Shown here: piece by piece, positions 17,360 through 25,674 of the stretch | Layout: every line of letters starts with the position of its first letter | Numbering within the stretch: position 1 is the stretch's first letter | Notes under the pieces: model-generated | Database searches by the model: none | Seen by the model: the letters and a program-made list of their open reading frames with translations, nothing else | What the model was told of the DNA's origin: nothing | NCBI RefSeq assembly: GCF_036227565.1 | Contig: NZ_CP109460.1 | Coordinates: forward strand, 2,542,001 to 2,606,000 | Origin: Streptomyces sp. NBC_01454 | GTDB taxonomy: Bacteria > Actinomycetota > Actinomycetes > Streptomycetales > Streptomycetaceae | Length of the DNA stretch: 64,000 bases | Reading direction: 5' to 3' | Made by a program: the position numbers and the translations under genes

Positions 17360-18525
17360 GCGGACTCCTTCAAAGGGGTGTGCGAGTGCGGGGAGGCGGC
17401 CGGGTGGCCGGCCAGTGCCAGCGCCTTGGCGGCCAGCAGGTCGGCGGCCCGGGAATGGGTGCCCCGGTCGGCGGCCGCGCCCATCGCGGCGAGCCGGGCG
17501 GGGTCGTCGAGCAGCGGCGTGACCAGCTGGTCCAGCCGCTCGGCGGAGGTCTCGGGGTCGGGCAGCAACAGCGCCGCCCCGGCGTCGGAGAGCACCCGCG
17601 CGTTGTGCGTCTGGTGATCGCCCGGCGCGTGCGGATACGGCACGAGGACGGCCGGCATCCCGATCGTGGCCAGCTCGGCGATGGTCGCCGAACCGGCGCG
17701 GCACACCACGAGATCGGCCGCGGCGTACGCCAGATCCATCCGGTCCAGATACGGCACGGCCTCGGCGACCGCCGTCCCGCCGTTGGCCGCCAGCCGGGCC
17801 CAGGTCTCCTCCAGGGCCGCGGGCCCGGTCTTGATCAGCAGCCGCAGGTCCCGGCGCCCCCGGTAGCGGCCGGCCAGTTCGACGGCCGCCTCCGTGAGCC
17901 GGGCGGCCCCCAGGCTGCCGCCGTTGACCAGCAGCAGCCGGCACCCGTCCGGGATGCCGAATGCCCGGCGGGCGGCGGGGCGCAGTGCCGCGCGGTCCAG
18001 CTCGGCCAGCGGGCCCACCAGCGGCATCCCCACCGTCTCGGCCCGCTCGCCGCCCGCCAGATGCTCACGGCTGCGGTCGAAGGCGAGGGCGAGGTGCGGG
18101 GTGAGCCGGGCGGCGAACTTGTTGGCCCGCCCGGGCACCGCGTTGGACTCGTGGATCAGGCTCGGCAGCCCGGCCATCCGCGCCCCGACGATCACCGGGG
18201 CGCTCGGGTAGCCGCCCATACCGACCGCGACCTGGGCCTTTTGTTCCTTGAGGATCGCCCGACACTGGGCGCCCGAGCGGAGCAGGGCGGCCGGCAGCAG
18301 ATAGCGTCGGGCGCCGAGCGAGGGATCGAAGGGAATCATGTCGACGGTGTGCAGCCGGTATCCGGCCTGCGGGATCAGCCGCGTCTCCAGGCCGCGTTCG
18401 GTCCCGACGAAGGAGATCACCGCGTCGGGCACGGCCCGGCGGAGCGCGTCGGCGAGAGCGAGACCCGGGTAGATGTGGCCGCCGGTGCCGCCCGCACCGA
18501 TCACGACAGAGAGTGGTGTGCGCAT
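17356..18525 (-). CDS. MurG-like UDP-GlcNAc:lipid-linked glycosyltransferase (paralogue)
   Basis: A 389-residue GT-B glycosyltransferase. It starts MRTPLSVVIGAGGTGGHIYP with the MurG glycine loop GTGGHI. Then come HESNAVPGRANK (MurG has HEQNAVPG), the second loop NGGSLGA, CRAGSATIAEL, and the donor-site block PYPHAPGDHQTHNA. MurG adds GlcNAc to lipid I in peptidoglycan synthesis. This copy is not in a division/cell-wall cluster and is coupled to a sugar-nucleotide dehydratase, so it is probably a second, specialised MurG making a modified lipid-linked glycan. It is divergent, by 57 bases, from a two-component system that may control it. Confidence 0.88.
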   Translation of the reverse strand: MRTPLSVVIGAGGTGGHIYPGLALADALRRAVPDAVISFVGTERGLETRLIPQAGYRLHTVDMIPFDPSLGARRYLLPAALLRSGAQCRAILKEQKAQVAVGMGGYPSAPVIVGARMAGLPSLIHESNAVPGRANKFAARLTPHLALAFDRSREHLAGGERAETVGMPLVGPLAELDRAALRPAARRAFGIPDGCRLLLVNGGSLGAARLTEAAVELAGRYRGRRDLRLLIKTGPAALEETWARLAANGGTAVAEAVPYLDRMDLAYAAADLVVCRAGSATIAELATIGMPAVLVPYPHAPGDHQTHNARVLSDAGAALLLPDPETSAERLDQLVTPLLDDPARLAAMGAAADRGTHSRAADLLAAKALALAGHPAASPHSHTPLKESA

Positions 18526-18548
18526 GGCCGCCACGCTCGCGACATGCC

Positions 18549-18565
18549 CTAAGAAGCTTCTAAGA
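18549..18565. promoter_or_regulatory. Direct repeat CTAAGA-N5-CTAAGA in the murG2/response-regulator divergent promoter
   Basis: CTAAGA occurs at 18549-18554 and 18560-18565, exactly 11 bases apart, one helical turn, as OmpR-family regulators prefer. The middle also forms the 10-bp palindrome AGAAGCTTCT. It lies 24 bases from the MurG-like start and 18 bases from the response-regulator start, so a bound protein could control both directions. Confidence 0.55.
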
Positions 18566-18582
18566 GAGGTGTTTGGCAGCCT

Positions 18583-19305
18583 ATGTCCATGCCGCCCACC
18601 CCCGGGAACACTCCCGCAGCCAAGATCCTCGTCGTCGATGACGAACCGGAGGTGCGCGCCGCCCTGGAGGACGGCCTCGCCGTGGAGGGATACGAGGTGC
18701 GCGGCGCCGCCGACGGACTGGCCGCCCTCTCCGAGGTCGCCTCCTGGCAGCCGGACGCCCTCGTACTGGACGTGATGATGCCCGTCCTGGACGGTCTGGC
18801 CGTCTGCCGCCGGCTGCGCGCCCTGGACGACCGCACGCCGATCCTCGTGCTGACCGCACTGGACTCGGTCAGCGAACGGGTCGACGGCCTCGACGCCGGC
18901 GCCGACGACTACCTCGTCAAACCCTTCGCCCTGGACGAGCTGGTCGCCCGGATCCGCGCGCTGCTGCGCCGCGCCTCGACCACGGCCGCCGAGGACTCCC
19001 ATTTGACCTTCGGCGACCTGGTGGTGGACCCGCTGACCCGCACCGGCCACCGAGGGGACCGCCCCCTGGAGTTCAGCCGCACGGAATGGGCCCTGCTGGA
19101 ACTGCTGTTGCTGCACCCCGGACAGGTCATGCCCCGGGAGATGATCCTGGACCGTGTCTGGGGCCGCGACTTCGGCCCGGACTCCAACTCCCTGGCGGTC
19201 TACATCGGTTATCTGCGCCGCAAACTGGAGGCGGGCGGCGAGCCCCGGCTCGTCCACACCGTGCACGGCATCGGCTACCGCCTGGGCCACCCGGAGGGCG
19301 CATGA
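18583..19305 (+). CDS. OmpR-family response regulator
   Basis: A 240-residue DNA-binding regulator. The receiver domain (about 11-125) has the acidic pair in VVDDEPEV, the phospho-acceptor aspartate in LVLDVMMPVLDG, the switch threonine in LVLTA, and the conserved lysine in DDYLVKPFAL. The winged-helix domain (about 140-238) includes EFSRTEWALLELLLLHPGQV and VYIGYLRRKLE. It has the MprA/TrcR-like actinobacterial layout. The start at ATG 18583 has only a distant AGAGAGG upstream; ATG 18589 is the alternative. Its stop overlaps the kinase start (ATGA). It lies next to an 11-bp-phased direct repeat that it may bind. Confidence 0.92.
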   Translation: MSMPPTPGNTPAAKILVVDDEPEVRAALEDGLAVEGYEVRGAADGLAALSEVASWQPDALVLDVMMPVLDGLAVCRRLRALDDRTPILVLTALDSVSERVDGLDAGADDYLVKPFALDELVARIRALLRRASTTAAEDSHLTFGDLVVDPLTRTGHRGDRPLEFSRTEWALLELLLLHPGQVMPREMILDRVWGRDFGPDSNSLAVYIGYLRRKLEAGGEPRLVHTVHGIGYRLGHPEGA

Positions 19306-20705
19306 CCGGCACCCGCGGCCTGGGCGCCCGCTGGCGGCGCCGGCGCCCGCTGCGCACCCGGCTGGCGCTGGCCGCCTCCGCCGCGGTGGCGCTGGTGGCG
19401 GTCGGCGTCTGTGCGGCCGCGTTCGTCCTCATCGAGTACCAGATGACGCGCCAGCTCAACCGGAATCTGGCCCTGACGTCCACCGAGGTCATGCGCGAGC
19501 GCCAGGACTGGGGCCCGACGGTGAGCGACGCCCTGTGCCAGTACCCGGCCTCGTCCTGCTTCCAGATCGTGCCGGCCGACCCTGCCAAGGACCCTCGCCA
19601 GCCGTACCTGCTGCACGTCTCGGACGCCACCCGGCAGGTCGCCGCCGGCCGGCACGAGGCGTTCTACAGCACCCAGAAGGTCGCCGGGCAGCCGGTCCGG
19701 ATGTTCACCACGCGCCTGGCGGGCAAGGACGAGGCGGTCCAGGTCGCCCTGCGCTCCGACTCCGTCGACCGGAGCGTGGAGCAGGCCGCCTGGGCACTGT
19801 CCGCGGTCGGCGCCGCCGGGGTGCTGCTGGCCGCCGCGCTCGGCTACTGGGTCTCCCGTACCGGTCTGGCCCCCGTCGCCCGGCTCACCGCCACCGCGGA
19901 ACGCATCGCCGCCACCCGCGACGCCCGCCACCGCATCGACCTGCCCGCGGGGCCGCTCGCCCGGGAGGACGAGATCACCCGGCTGGCCACCAGCTTCAAC
20001 ACCATGCTCGGCGAACTGGAGCAGTCGGTCACCTCCCAGCGCCGGCTGGTCGCCGACGCCTCCCACGAGCTGCGCACCCCGCTGACCGCCCTCCGTACCA
20101 ACGCCGAACTCCTCGCCCGGGTCGATCGCCTGACGGATGCTCAGCGCGATCGCGCCTCGGCCGCGCTGGGCCGCCAGCTGCGCGAGGTCACCACGCTCGT
20201 CAACGACCTGATCGAACTCGCCCGCGACGAGGAACCCCAGCCGCTGGTCGAACAGGTCCGCCCGGCCGCCCTGCTGGAGCACCTGGTGACCACCGCCGGC
20301 GAGCACTGGCCGGAGATCACCTTCACCACCGGCATCGACCCGGCCGCGGCGGACCGCACGGTCCCCGGAGTACCGGCCCGCCTCGCCCGCCTGCTGTCCA
20401 ACCTCCTCGACAACGCCGCCAAGTTCTCCCCGCCCGGCGGCCCGGTGGACACCGAACTCACCCTGCGCGAAGAGGAGTTGCACCTGACGGTCCGCGACCA
20501 CGGCCCCGGCATCGCACCCGAGGACCTCCCCCATGTCTTCGACCGCTTCTACCGCGCGAAGGCCGCCCGCGCCCTCCCCGGCTCGGGCCTCGGCCTGGCC
20601 ATGGCCCGGCAGATCGCCCGCGCCCACGGCGCCGACCTCACGGCGGAACACGCACCGGGCGGCGGCGCCCTCTTCCGGCTGCGGATGCCGCCGCCGGCGG
20701 CGTAG
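19302..20705 (+). CDS. Sensor histidine kinase (HAMP-HisKA type)
   Basis: A 467-residue membrane kinase, partner of the overlapping response regulator. The first membrane helix is at about 22-45, and an extracellular sensor of about 115 residues includes two cysteines (LCQYPASSCFQIV) that may pair. A second membrane helix at about 163-185 and a HAMP domain follow. The phospho-accepting histidine is in ADASHELRTPLTAL. The ATP-binding lid has the N box LLDNAAKFS, G1 DHGPGI, and GSGLGLAMARQI. The small outside domain suggests direct sensing of an envelope compound; the MurG2/LegB operon next door is the obvious candidate output. Confidence 0.92.
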   Translation: MTGTRGLGARWRRRRPLRTRLALAASAAVALVAVGVCAAAFVLIEYQMTRQLNRNLALTSTEVMRERQDWGPTVSDALCQYPASSCFQIVPADPAKDPRQPYLLHVSDATRQVAAGRHEAFYSTQKVAGQPVRMFTTRLAGKDEAVQVALRSDSVDRSVEQAAWALSAVGAAGVLLAAALGYWVSRTGLAPVARLTATAERIAATRDARHRIDLPAGPLAREDEITRLATSFNTMLGELEQSVTSQRRLVADASHELRTPLTALRTNAELLARVDRLTDAQRDRASAALGRQLREVTTLVNDLIELARDEEPQPLVEQVRPAALLEHLVTTAGEHWPEITFTTGIDPAAADRTVPGVPARLARLLSNLLDNAAKFSPPGGPVDTELTLREEELHLTVRDHGPGIAPEDLPHVFDRFYRAKAARALPGSGLGLAMARQIARAHGADLTAEHAPGGGALFRLRMPPPAA

Positions 20706-21273
20706 CACCGGTCAGCACACGCGAGCGCCGCCGGCGGCCGGCCCGTCGGAGGCGCCCATCGTCGCCGTGGCGGCGGCCGCGTGGCTGCCACGGACCCTTC
20801 ACCGTCGAGAAGTGCTCCGTCGTCGTTCCTCTAGGCAACTACAGCAAGAACTCGAGCCGCAGCCATTCCTACAGCGATCACAGCTGCACGGGAACATGCC
20901 GCACGGCCGACGGCCGGGCCGTGGACGCCGAAGCCGAGATGACGGGCCTGGGGAGCGACCACCACGCAGGGGAGGCGCTCCCGGCCCGGCGCGCCACCGG
21001 GCACCACGCCCAGCTGCTCGACCCCTGGGAGGCCCTGCAGCAGTTCGCGGGGGGATTCGCGTTGCTGCCGCCGGCGGCCTTCGCGCTCTTCTGGCTGCTC
21101 ACGGACTTCGGCCGGACCAGCGGAAGTTGGCGCGTCCTGGGCGAACCTGGCGGGCGGCCGGGGGCACCGCGGCCCGCGCGGCCGTGGTCACCCTCGCGGC
21201 CGTGTCCGCCGTCGGCGTCGTCATCGGCATCGGCATCGGCAGCCCCGTGCTCGCCTTCGCACTCCCCGGCTGA
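20706..21273 (+). pseudogene. Probable decayed gene for a small membrane protein
   Basis: No intact gene fits here, yet protein-like sequence runs across two frames. One frame gives a hydrophobic start (SEAPIVAVAAAAWL). The next frame gives FTVEKCSVVVPLGNYSKN, then SCTGTCRTADGRAVDAEAEM and a membrane segment (GGFALLPPAAFALFWLLT). The first frame then resumes with AAVVTLAAVSAVGVVIGIGI and a stop at 21271. A Cys-containing outside segment between membrane helices is a layout seen in Streptomyces membrane proteins. Two frame changes would be needed, so it is either a dead gene or contains sequencing errors. Confidence 0.45.
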
Positions 21274-21317
21274 GCGCGAAGCCGGCTGCCGAGGGCCGGC
21301 TCCCCCCGAACCGCCGA

Positions 21318-21356
21318 AGACCCCGAGAGCGCCGGATCGCCGGGCTCTCAGGGTCT
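21318..21356. terminator. Terminator hairpin downstream of icmA
   Basis: AGACCCCGAGAGC (21318-21330) pairs with GCTCTCAGGGTCT (21344-21356) with one mismatch and a 13-base loop. It lies 27 bases beyond the icmA stop on the minus strand. Confidence 0.7.
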
Positions 21357-21382
21357 GTCGTGGGATCGAGGACTCGGGGCCC

Positions 21383-23083
21383 TCAGAACCCCGCCGGCTC
21401 CGTATAGATGCCCCACTCGTCCCGCAGCGCGCCGCAGATCTCGCCGAGGGTGGCCTCGGCGCGGACGGCGGCCAGCATCGGCTCGATCATGTTGCTGCCG
21501 TCGCGGGCGGATTCCAGCATCGTCTTCAGTGCGGCCTGCACCCGGGCGTCGTCGCGCGCCGCCTTGCGGTCCGCGAGGGTGCGTACCTGCTCCCGCTCGA
21601 CCTCGTGGCTGACCCGCAGGATCTCCAGATCGCCGGTGACCGAGCCGTGGTGGCAGTTGACGCCGACGACCTTCTTGTCGCCCTTCTCCAGCGCCTGCTG
21701 GTACTGGAAGGCGGACTCGGCGATCTCGCCGGTGAACCAGCCGTCCTCGATACCGCGCAGGATGCCGGAGGTCATCGGGCCGATGGGGTGCTCGCCGGTC
21801 GGGACCGCGCGCCGGCCGCGCTCCTTGATCTGCTCGAAGATCTTCTCCGCGTCCGCCTCGATCCGGTCGGTCAGCGACTCGATGAACCACGAACCGCCCA
21901 GCGGGTCGGCGACGTTGGCGACGCCGGTCTCCTCCATCAGCACCTGCTGGGTGCGCAGCGCGATCTCCGCGGCCTGCTCGCTGGGCAGCGCCAGGGTCTC
22001 GTCCAGCGCGTTGGTGTGCAGCGAGTTGGTGCCGCCGAGCACGGCCGCCAGGGCCTCGACGGCGGTGCGCACCACGTTGTTGTACGGCTGCTGGGCGGTC
22101 AGCGAGACACCGGCGGTCTGGGTGTGGAAGCGCAGCCACTGCGCCTTCTCGCTCGTCGCGCCGTAGACGTCCCGCATCCAGCGGGCCCAGATCCGCCGCG
22201 CGGCGCGGAACTTGGCGATCTCCTCGAAGAAGTCGAGATGCGCGTCGAAGAAGAAGGACAGGCCGGGGGCGAAGGTATTGACGTCCAGGCCGCGCGAGAG
22301 GCCGAGCTCCACGTAGCCGAAGCCGTCGGCCAGCGTGTACGCCAGCTCCTGCGCGGCCGTCGCGCCCGCCTCGCGGATGTGGTAACCGGAGACCGAGAGC
22401 GGCTTGTACGCGGGGATGCCGCGGGCACAGTGCTCCATCAGGTCGCCGATCAGGCGCAGATGCGGCTCGGGCTGGAAGAGCCACTCCTTCTGCGCGATGT
22501 ACTCCTTGAAAATGTCCGTCTGGAGGGTGCCGTTCAGGACGCCGGGGTCGATCCCCTGCCGTTCGGCGGCCACCAGATACATGCAGAAGACCGGGACGGC
22601 GGGCCCGCTGATCGTCATGGACGTCGTGACGTCACCCAGCGGGATGTCCTTGAACAGGACCTCCATGTCGGCGGCGGAGTCGATGGCGACGCCGCAGTGG
22701 CCGACCTCGCCGAGCGCGCGCGGGTCGTCGGAGTCCCGTCCCATCAGGGTCGGCATGTCGAAGGCCACGGAGAGTCCGCCGCCACCGGCCTTGAGGATCA
22801 TCTTGTAGCGCTCGTTGGTCTGCTCGGCGTTGCCGAAGCCGGCGAACTGGCGGATCGTCCAGGTCCGCCCCCGGTAGCCGGTCGGATACAGGCCCCGGGT
22901 GAAGGGGTACTCGCCCGGCCAGCCGATCCGCTCGAATCCCTCGACGGTGTCCCCGGGCCGGGGCCCGTACGCCGGCTCGACGGGATCGCCCGAGAGCGTG
23001 GTGAAGTCCGCGTCCCGCTTGCGGGCGGAGTCGTACCGAGCCTGCCAGCGGCGGCGGCCCTCATCGATCGCGTCAGCGTCCAT
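21383..23083 (-). CDS. icmA: Isobutyryl-CoA mutase large subunit
   Basis: Coenzyme B12-dependent rearrangement of isobutyryl-CoA and n-butyryl-CoA, linking valine breakdown with butyrate units for polyketides and fatty acids. From ATG 23083 it has 566 residues, the length known for Streptomyces IcmA. The substrate-defining residues are those of isobutyryl-CoA mutase: Phe80 (in [15 protein letters not shown]) and Gln198 (in EYIAQKEW), where methylmalonyl-CoA mutase has Tyr and Arg. The B12-binding domain is absent, so a separate small subunit (IcmB) must be encoded elsewhere. A near-perfect 20-bp palindrome lies just upstream. It is transcribed as a single gene with its own terminator. Confidence 0.93.
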   Translation of the reverse strand: MDADAIDEGRRRWQARYDSARKRDADFTTLSGDPVEPAYGPRPGDTVEGFERIGWPGEYPFTRGLYPTGYRGRTWTIRQFAGFGNAEQTNERYKMILKAGGGGLSVAFDMPTLMGRDSDDPRALGEVGHCGVAIDSAADMEVLFKDIPLGDVTTSMTISGPAVPVFCMYLVAAERQGIDPGVLNGTLQTDIFKEYIAQKEWLFQPEPHLRLIGDLMEHCARGIPAYKPLSVSGYHIREAGATAAQELAYTLADGFGYVELGLSRGLDVNTFAPGLSFFFDAHLDFFEEIAKFRAARRIWARWMRDVYGATSEKAQWLRFHTQTAGVSLTAQQPYNNVVRTAVEALAAVLGGTNSLHTNALDETLALPSEQAAEIALRTQQVLMEETGVANVADPLGGSWFIESLTDRIEADAEKIFEQIKERGRRAVPTGEHPIGPMTSGILRGIEDGWFTGEIAESAFQYQQALEKGDKKVVGVNCHHGSVTGDLEILRVSHEVEREQVRTLADRKAARDDARVQAALKTMLESARDGSNMIEPMLAAVRAEATLGEICGALRDEWGIYTEPAGF

Positions 23084-23093
23084 ACCCTCGAAT

Positions 23094-23113
23094 TTACTAG
23101 GACGTCCAAGTAA
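23094..23113. promoter_or_regulatory. 20-bp near-perfect palindrome before icmA
   Basis: TTACTAGGACGTCCAAGTAA matches its reverse complement at 18 of 20 positions (TTACTwGGACGTCCwAGTAA). It ends 11 bases before the icmA start codon. Its size and symmetry fit a dimeric repressor (TetR, MarR or GntR type), probably one that senses an acyl-CoA. The MarR gene at 23657-24166 is a nearby candidate. Confidence 0.6.
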
Positions 23114-23237
23114 TTGTCGACGGGAGCGGGCCCTCAGTCGCCACATGCGTCACCGGAGTCACTTTCCGTAACCGTGAGCACACAGCAGAACGCGCCCGCC
23201 CCGCGGGGACAGGCGCGTCAGACGGGACGGGCCGCCG

Positions 23238-23570
23238 TCAGACCTTCACCGGCTCCGGCGTCCCCTCGGCGAGCAGCGGCTCGATCTCGCGGACCACCTG
23301 GCGCTCCACGAAGAACGCGGCGGTGGGGATCGTGCCGGCGATCAGCACCCACAGCAGCTTGCCGAACTTCCACTTGGCCTTGGAGCCCAGGTCGAAGGCG
23401 AAGACCAGGTAGACGATGTAGAGCACGCCGTGGATCTGCGAGACGACCAGGGTGAGGTCCTTGCCCATCCCGAAGCCGTACTTGAACACCATGCAGGTGC
23501 AGAGCACCAGCAGCATCACGGCGGTGATGTAGGCCATCACCCGGTAGCGGGTCAGGACGCTTCGCTTCAT
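23238..23570 (-). CDS. DUF3817 integral membrane protein
   Basis: A 110-residue membrane protein with three hydrophobic helices (about 9-29, 38-57, 70-90): YITAVMLLVLCTCMVFKYGF, then HGVLYIVYLVFAFDLG with the conserved histidine, then KLLWVLIAGTIPTAAFFVER. This is the DUF3817 pattern, function unknown. ATG 23568-23570 was chosen over the longer frame because the family starts with a basic residue run right before the first helix. It is 86 bases downstream of the MarR gene on the same strand. A second DUF3817 gene lies at 26974-27324. Confidence 0.85.
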   Translation of the reverse strand: MKRSVLTRYRVMAYITAVMLLVLCTCMVFKYGFGMGKDLTLVVSQIHGVLYIVYLVFAFDLGSKAKWKFGKLLWVLIAGTIPTAAFFVERQVVREIEPLLAEGTPEPVKV

Positions 23571-23619
23571 GCCCCGAGCGTAACCACCGGTTCCGGTGCG
23601 ATCTTCGCCGCCCCCCTTG

Positions 23620-23661
23620 TGAATGGGAGGGCGGGGCACCTGAACGGGAGGGCGGGTCACT
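23620..23661. repeat. Two tandem copies of a 21-bp repeat
   Basis: TGAATGGGAGGGCGGGGCACC (in part) at 23620-23640 and its near copy at 23641-23661 differ at three positions. The second copy overlaps the stop of the MarR gene. It is probably a local duplication; no function is evident. Confidence 0.5.
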
Positions 23662-24166
23662 CGTCCTTGAAGTCGGCCGCCGCCACCCGCAGCGGCCGCA
23701 GCAGCGCGAAGATCTCCCCGCACTCCTCGGCGTCGTACGTCCCGAGCCCGAAGTCCATCGCCATCAGCTCGCGGGTCGCCGCGTCACACACCTCACGACC
23801 CTTTTCGGTGATGGTGGCGAGCGTGCCCCGCCCGTCGTTCGGGTTGGGCCGCTTGGCGACGAGACCGGACTTCACCAGCCGGTCGACGGTGTTGGTCACC
23901 GAGGTGGGATGCACCATGAGCCGCTCACCGATCTTGGACATCGGCAGCTCACCGGCCTTGGAGAAGGTCAGCAGCACCAGCGCCTCGTAGCGGGCGAAGG
24001 TCAGTCCGTACGGCTTGACCACCGCGTCCACCTCGGCCAGCAGGATCTGATGGGCGCGCATGATCGAGGTGATGGCGGCCATCGAGGGCACGGACCCCCA
24101 GCGCTGCCGCCACAGTTCGTCGGCGCGCGCAATGGGATCGAAGGCAAGGCTGAGCGGCTTCGGCAC
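23657..24166 (-). CDS. MarR-family transcriptional regulator
   Basis: A 169-residue winged-helix dimer. The helix-turn-helix and wing are at about residues 75-125 (PMSKIGERLMVHPTSVTNTV, then GLVAKRPNPNDGRGTLATIT), the DxRGxL-type wing being the MarR signature. Helices for dimerisation flank it. Start is GTG 24166. The 22-base gap to the MFS gene upstream suggests they are read together. Possible targets are the MFS gene, the DUF3817 gene and the palindrome before icmA 550 bases downstream; none is proven. Confidence 0.9.
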   Translation of the reverse strand: MPKPLSLAFDPIARADELWRQRWGSVPSMAAITSIMRAHQILLAEVDAVVKPYGLTFARYEALVLLTFSKAGELPMSKIGERLMVHPTSVTNTVDRLVKSGLVAKRPNPNDGRGTLATITEKGREVCDAATRELMAMDFGLGTYDAEECGEIFALLRPLRVAAADFKDE

Positions 24167-24187
24167 GCGTCCGACCCTACCCGGGGC

Positions 24188-25588
24188 TCACATGGTGGTC
24201 AGCCGTGTCTCAGTTTTCGGTCCCGGGGGCCGGGTCCGGCCGCCCGGCGCCCCGCCGGGACGCGCGCCGGCCCCGGCCCCGCCGGCCCCCTGCGCCGTCC
24301 GCCGCACCTCCCGGATCACCGCCGCCACCGCCGCCACTCCCACGACCCCCGCGGCCGGCATCACGACCCGCAGGGGCGCCCACTCCGCCGCCGCCCCGGC
24401 CAGCCCCATCGCGAGCCCCATCACGCTCATCCGCCCCGCCTGCATCACCGTCATCGCCTGGCCCAGCAACTCCTCGGGGACCGCGGCGACGAACCACCGG
24501 TCGACCCCGAAGTTGTACGAGATCCCGGTGCCGGTCAGCACCAGCAGCAGCACCGCCCAGCCGAACGAGGGGCGGGCGGCGAAGCCGAGCGAGGGCAGGA
24601 CCGCGAAGACGCCCATGGGAAAGGTCAGCCGGGCACGGGCCCGCGGGCCGAGCAACGAGCCCACCAGGCTCTCCGCGGCCACCGCGCCCAGCGGCATGGC
24701 GCACAGCAGCAGCCCCGTCCCGGCCGGTCCCACCCCCAGCAGGCCGGAGTAGGGCACCAGCAGCGCCTCGGGGACGACGACGAACGCCGGCGGCAGCCAC
24801 GTCAGCAGCAGCAGCGCCCGCACCCGGCGGTCGGCCAGCAGCCGCCGGACACCGCCCAGCGACGCCCCCAGCAGCGCACCGCCCGCCGCGGCACCCGGCA
24901 CCCCGCCGCGGGCCGGCCGCGCCCGGGTCCCCAGCCGCAGCAGCAGCGCCGAGGCGAGGAAGGTGCCCGCGGTGAGCGCGAGGACGGACCGCGGGGAGAC
25001 CGCGGCGAGCAGCAGACCGCCCGCCGCGAACCCGGCGAGCTGTGCGCCCTGGTTCACCAGGCGGATCACCGAGCGCCCCAGCACGAACGGCTCCCCCGCG
25101 CCGAGGATCTCGCCCAGCGTCGCGGCGCGGGTACCGGCGAAGACCGGCGCGAGGACGGCGAGCACACAGCGCAGCGCCAGCAGGACCGGGACCGGTGTGC
25201 CCGGCAGCACCATTCCGGCCGTCGCCAGGGCGCACAGCAGATCGCAGCCGACCAGCACCCGCCGGGCCGCACACCGGTCGGCGACCGCCGACAGCAGCGT
25301 CCCGCCGACCGCGTACGGCAGCAGCCCCAGCGCCAGGGTCAGCGCCCCGAGCAGCGGCGACGCGGTGATCCGGAAGACCAGCACGGACAGCGCGAGCTCG
25401 CAGACGACCACGCCGAGCGAGGACAGCAGATGCGCAGCGAAGACGTACCGGAATTCGTGGACGGCGAAGACGGCGCGGTAACCGGCCGGGCGGGCGCCGT
25501 CGGCGCGCGCGGTGGCATCCGCGCCGCGGCCGCCGTCAGGGCAGGCGGGGGTGGGGCCCGACGGCGCGGGCCCGGAGGGCGAAGGCAT
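24188..25588 (-). CDS. MFS transporter
   Basis: A 466-residue major facilitator with 10-12 membrane helices. It has a 45-residue Pro/Gly-rich cytoplasmic head, the first helix around FAAHLLSSLGVVVCELALSV, a loop-2/3 region LLSAVADRCAARRVLVGCDL (the family RxxGRR-like turn), and a tail rich in Gly and Arg. It has the layout of small-molecule or drug exporters (DHA3-like). It is divergent, by 86 bases, from an ArsR-type regulator, with an inverted repeat between them; such pairs are usually repressor and pump. The substrate is unknown. Confidence 0.88.
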   Translation of the reverse strand: MPSPSGPAPSGPTPACPDGGRGADATARADGARPAGYRAVFAVHEFRYVFAAHLLSSLGVVVCELALSVLVFRITASPLLGALTLALGLLPYAVGGTLLSAVADRCAARRVLVGCDLLCALATAGMVLPGTPVPVLLALRCVLAVLAPVFAGTRAATLGEILGAGEPFVLGRSVIRLVNQGAQLAGFAAGGLLLAAVSPRSVLALTAGTFLASALLLRLGTRARPARGGVPGAAAGGALLGASLGGVRRLLADRRVRALLLLTWLPPAFVVVPEALLVPYSGLLGVGPAGTGLLLCAMPLGAVAAESLVGSLLGPRARARLTFPMGVFAVLPSLGFAARPSFGWAVLLLVLTGTGISYNFGVDRWFVAAVPEELLGQAMTVMQAGRMSVMGLAMGLAGAAAEWAPLRVVMPAAGVVGVAAVAAVIREVRRTAQGAGGAGAGARPGGAPGGRTRPPGPKTETRLTTM

Positions 25589-25627
25589 GTCCGCAGCCTG
25601 CCGGAGCCCGTCCTCGCCCCGTATTCT

Positions 25628-25643
25628 TTCGGCTGCGGCCGAA
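25628..25643. promoter_or_regulatory. Inverted repeat TTCGGC-N4-GCCGAA between MFS and ArsR genes
   Basis: A perfect 6-bp inverted repeat centred in the 86-base divergent promoter. It fits an ArsR-type dimer and would let the regulator control its own gene and the pump. Confidence 0.6.
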
Positions 25644-25674
25644 TCCTGGGTCCGGGAGGGGAGCGTGCCCCGTC

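Noticed and set aside
21383..23083. Methylmalonyl-CoA mutase call for the B12 mutase
   Set aside because: Phe80 and Gln198 are isobutyryl-CoA mutase residues and the B12-binding domain is absent, unlike methylmalonyl-CoA mutase large subunits.
19154..23113. 1319-codon open frame running through the histidine kinase and icmA regions
   Set aside because: Most of it is a shadow of genes in other frames; only the 20706-21180 part shows protein-like sequence and is reported as a possible pseudogene.
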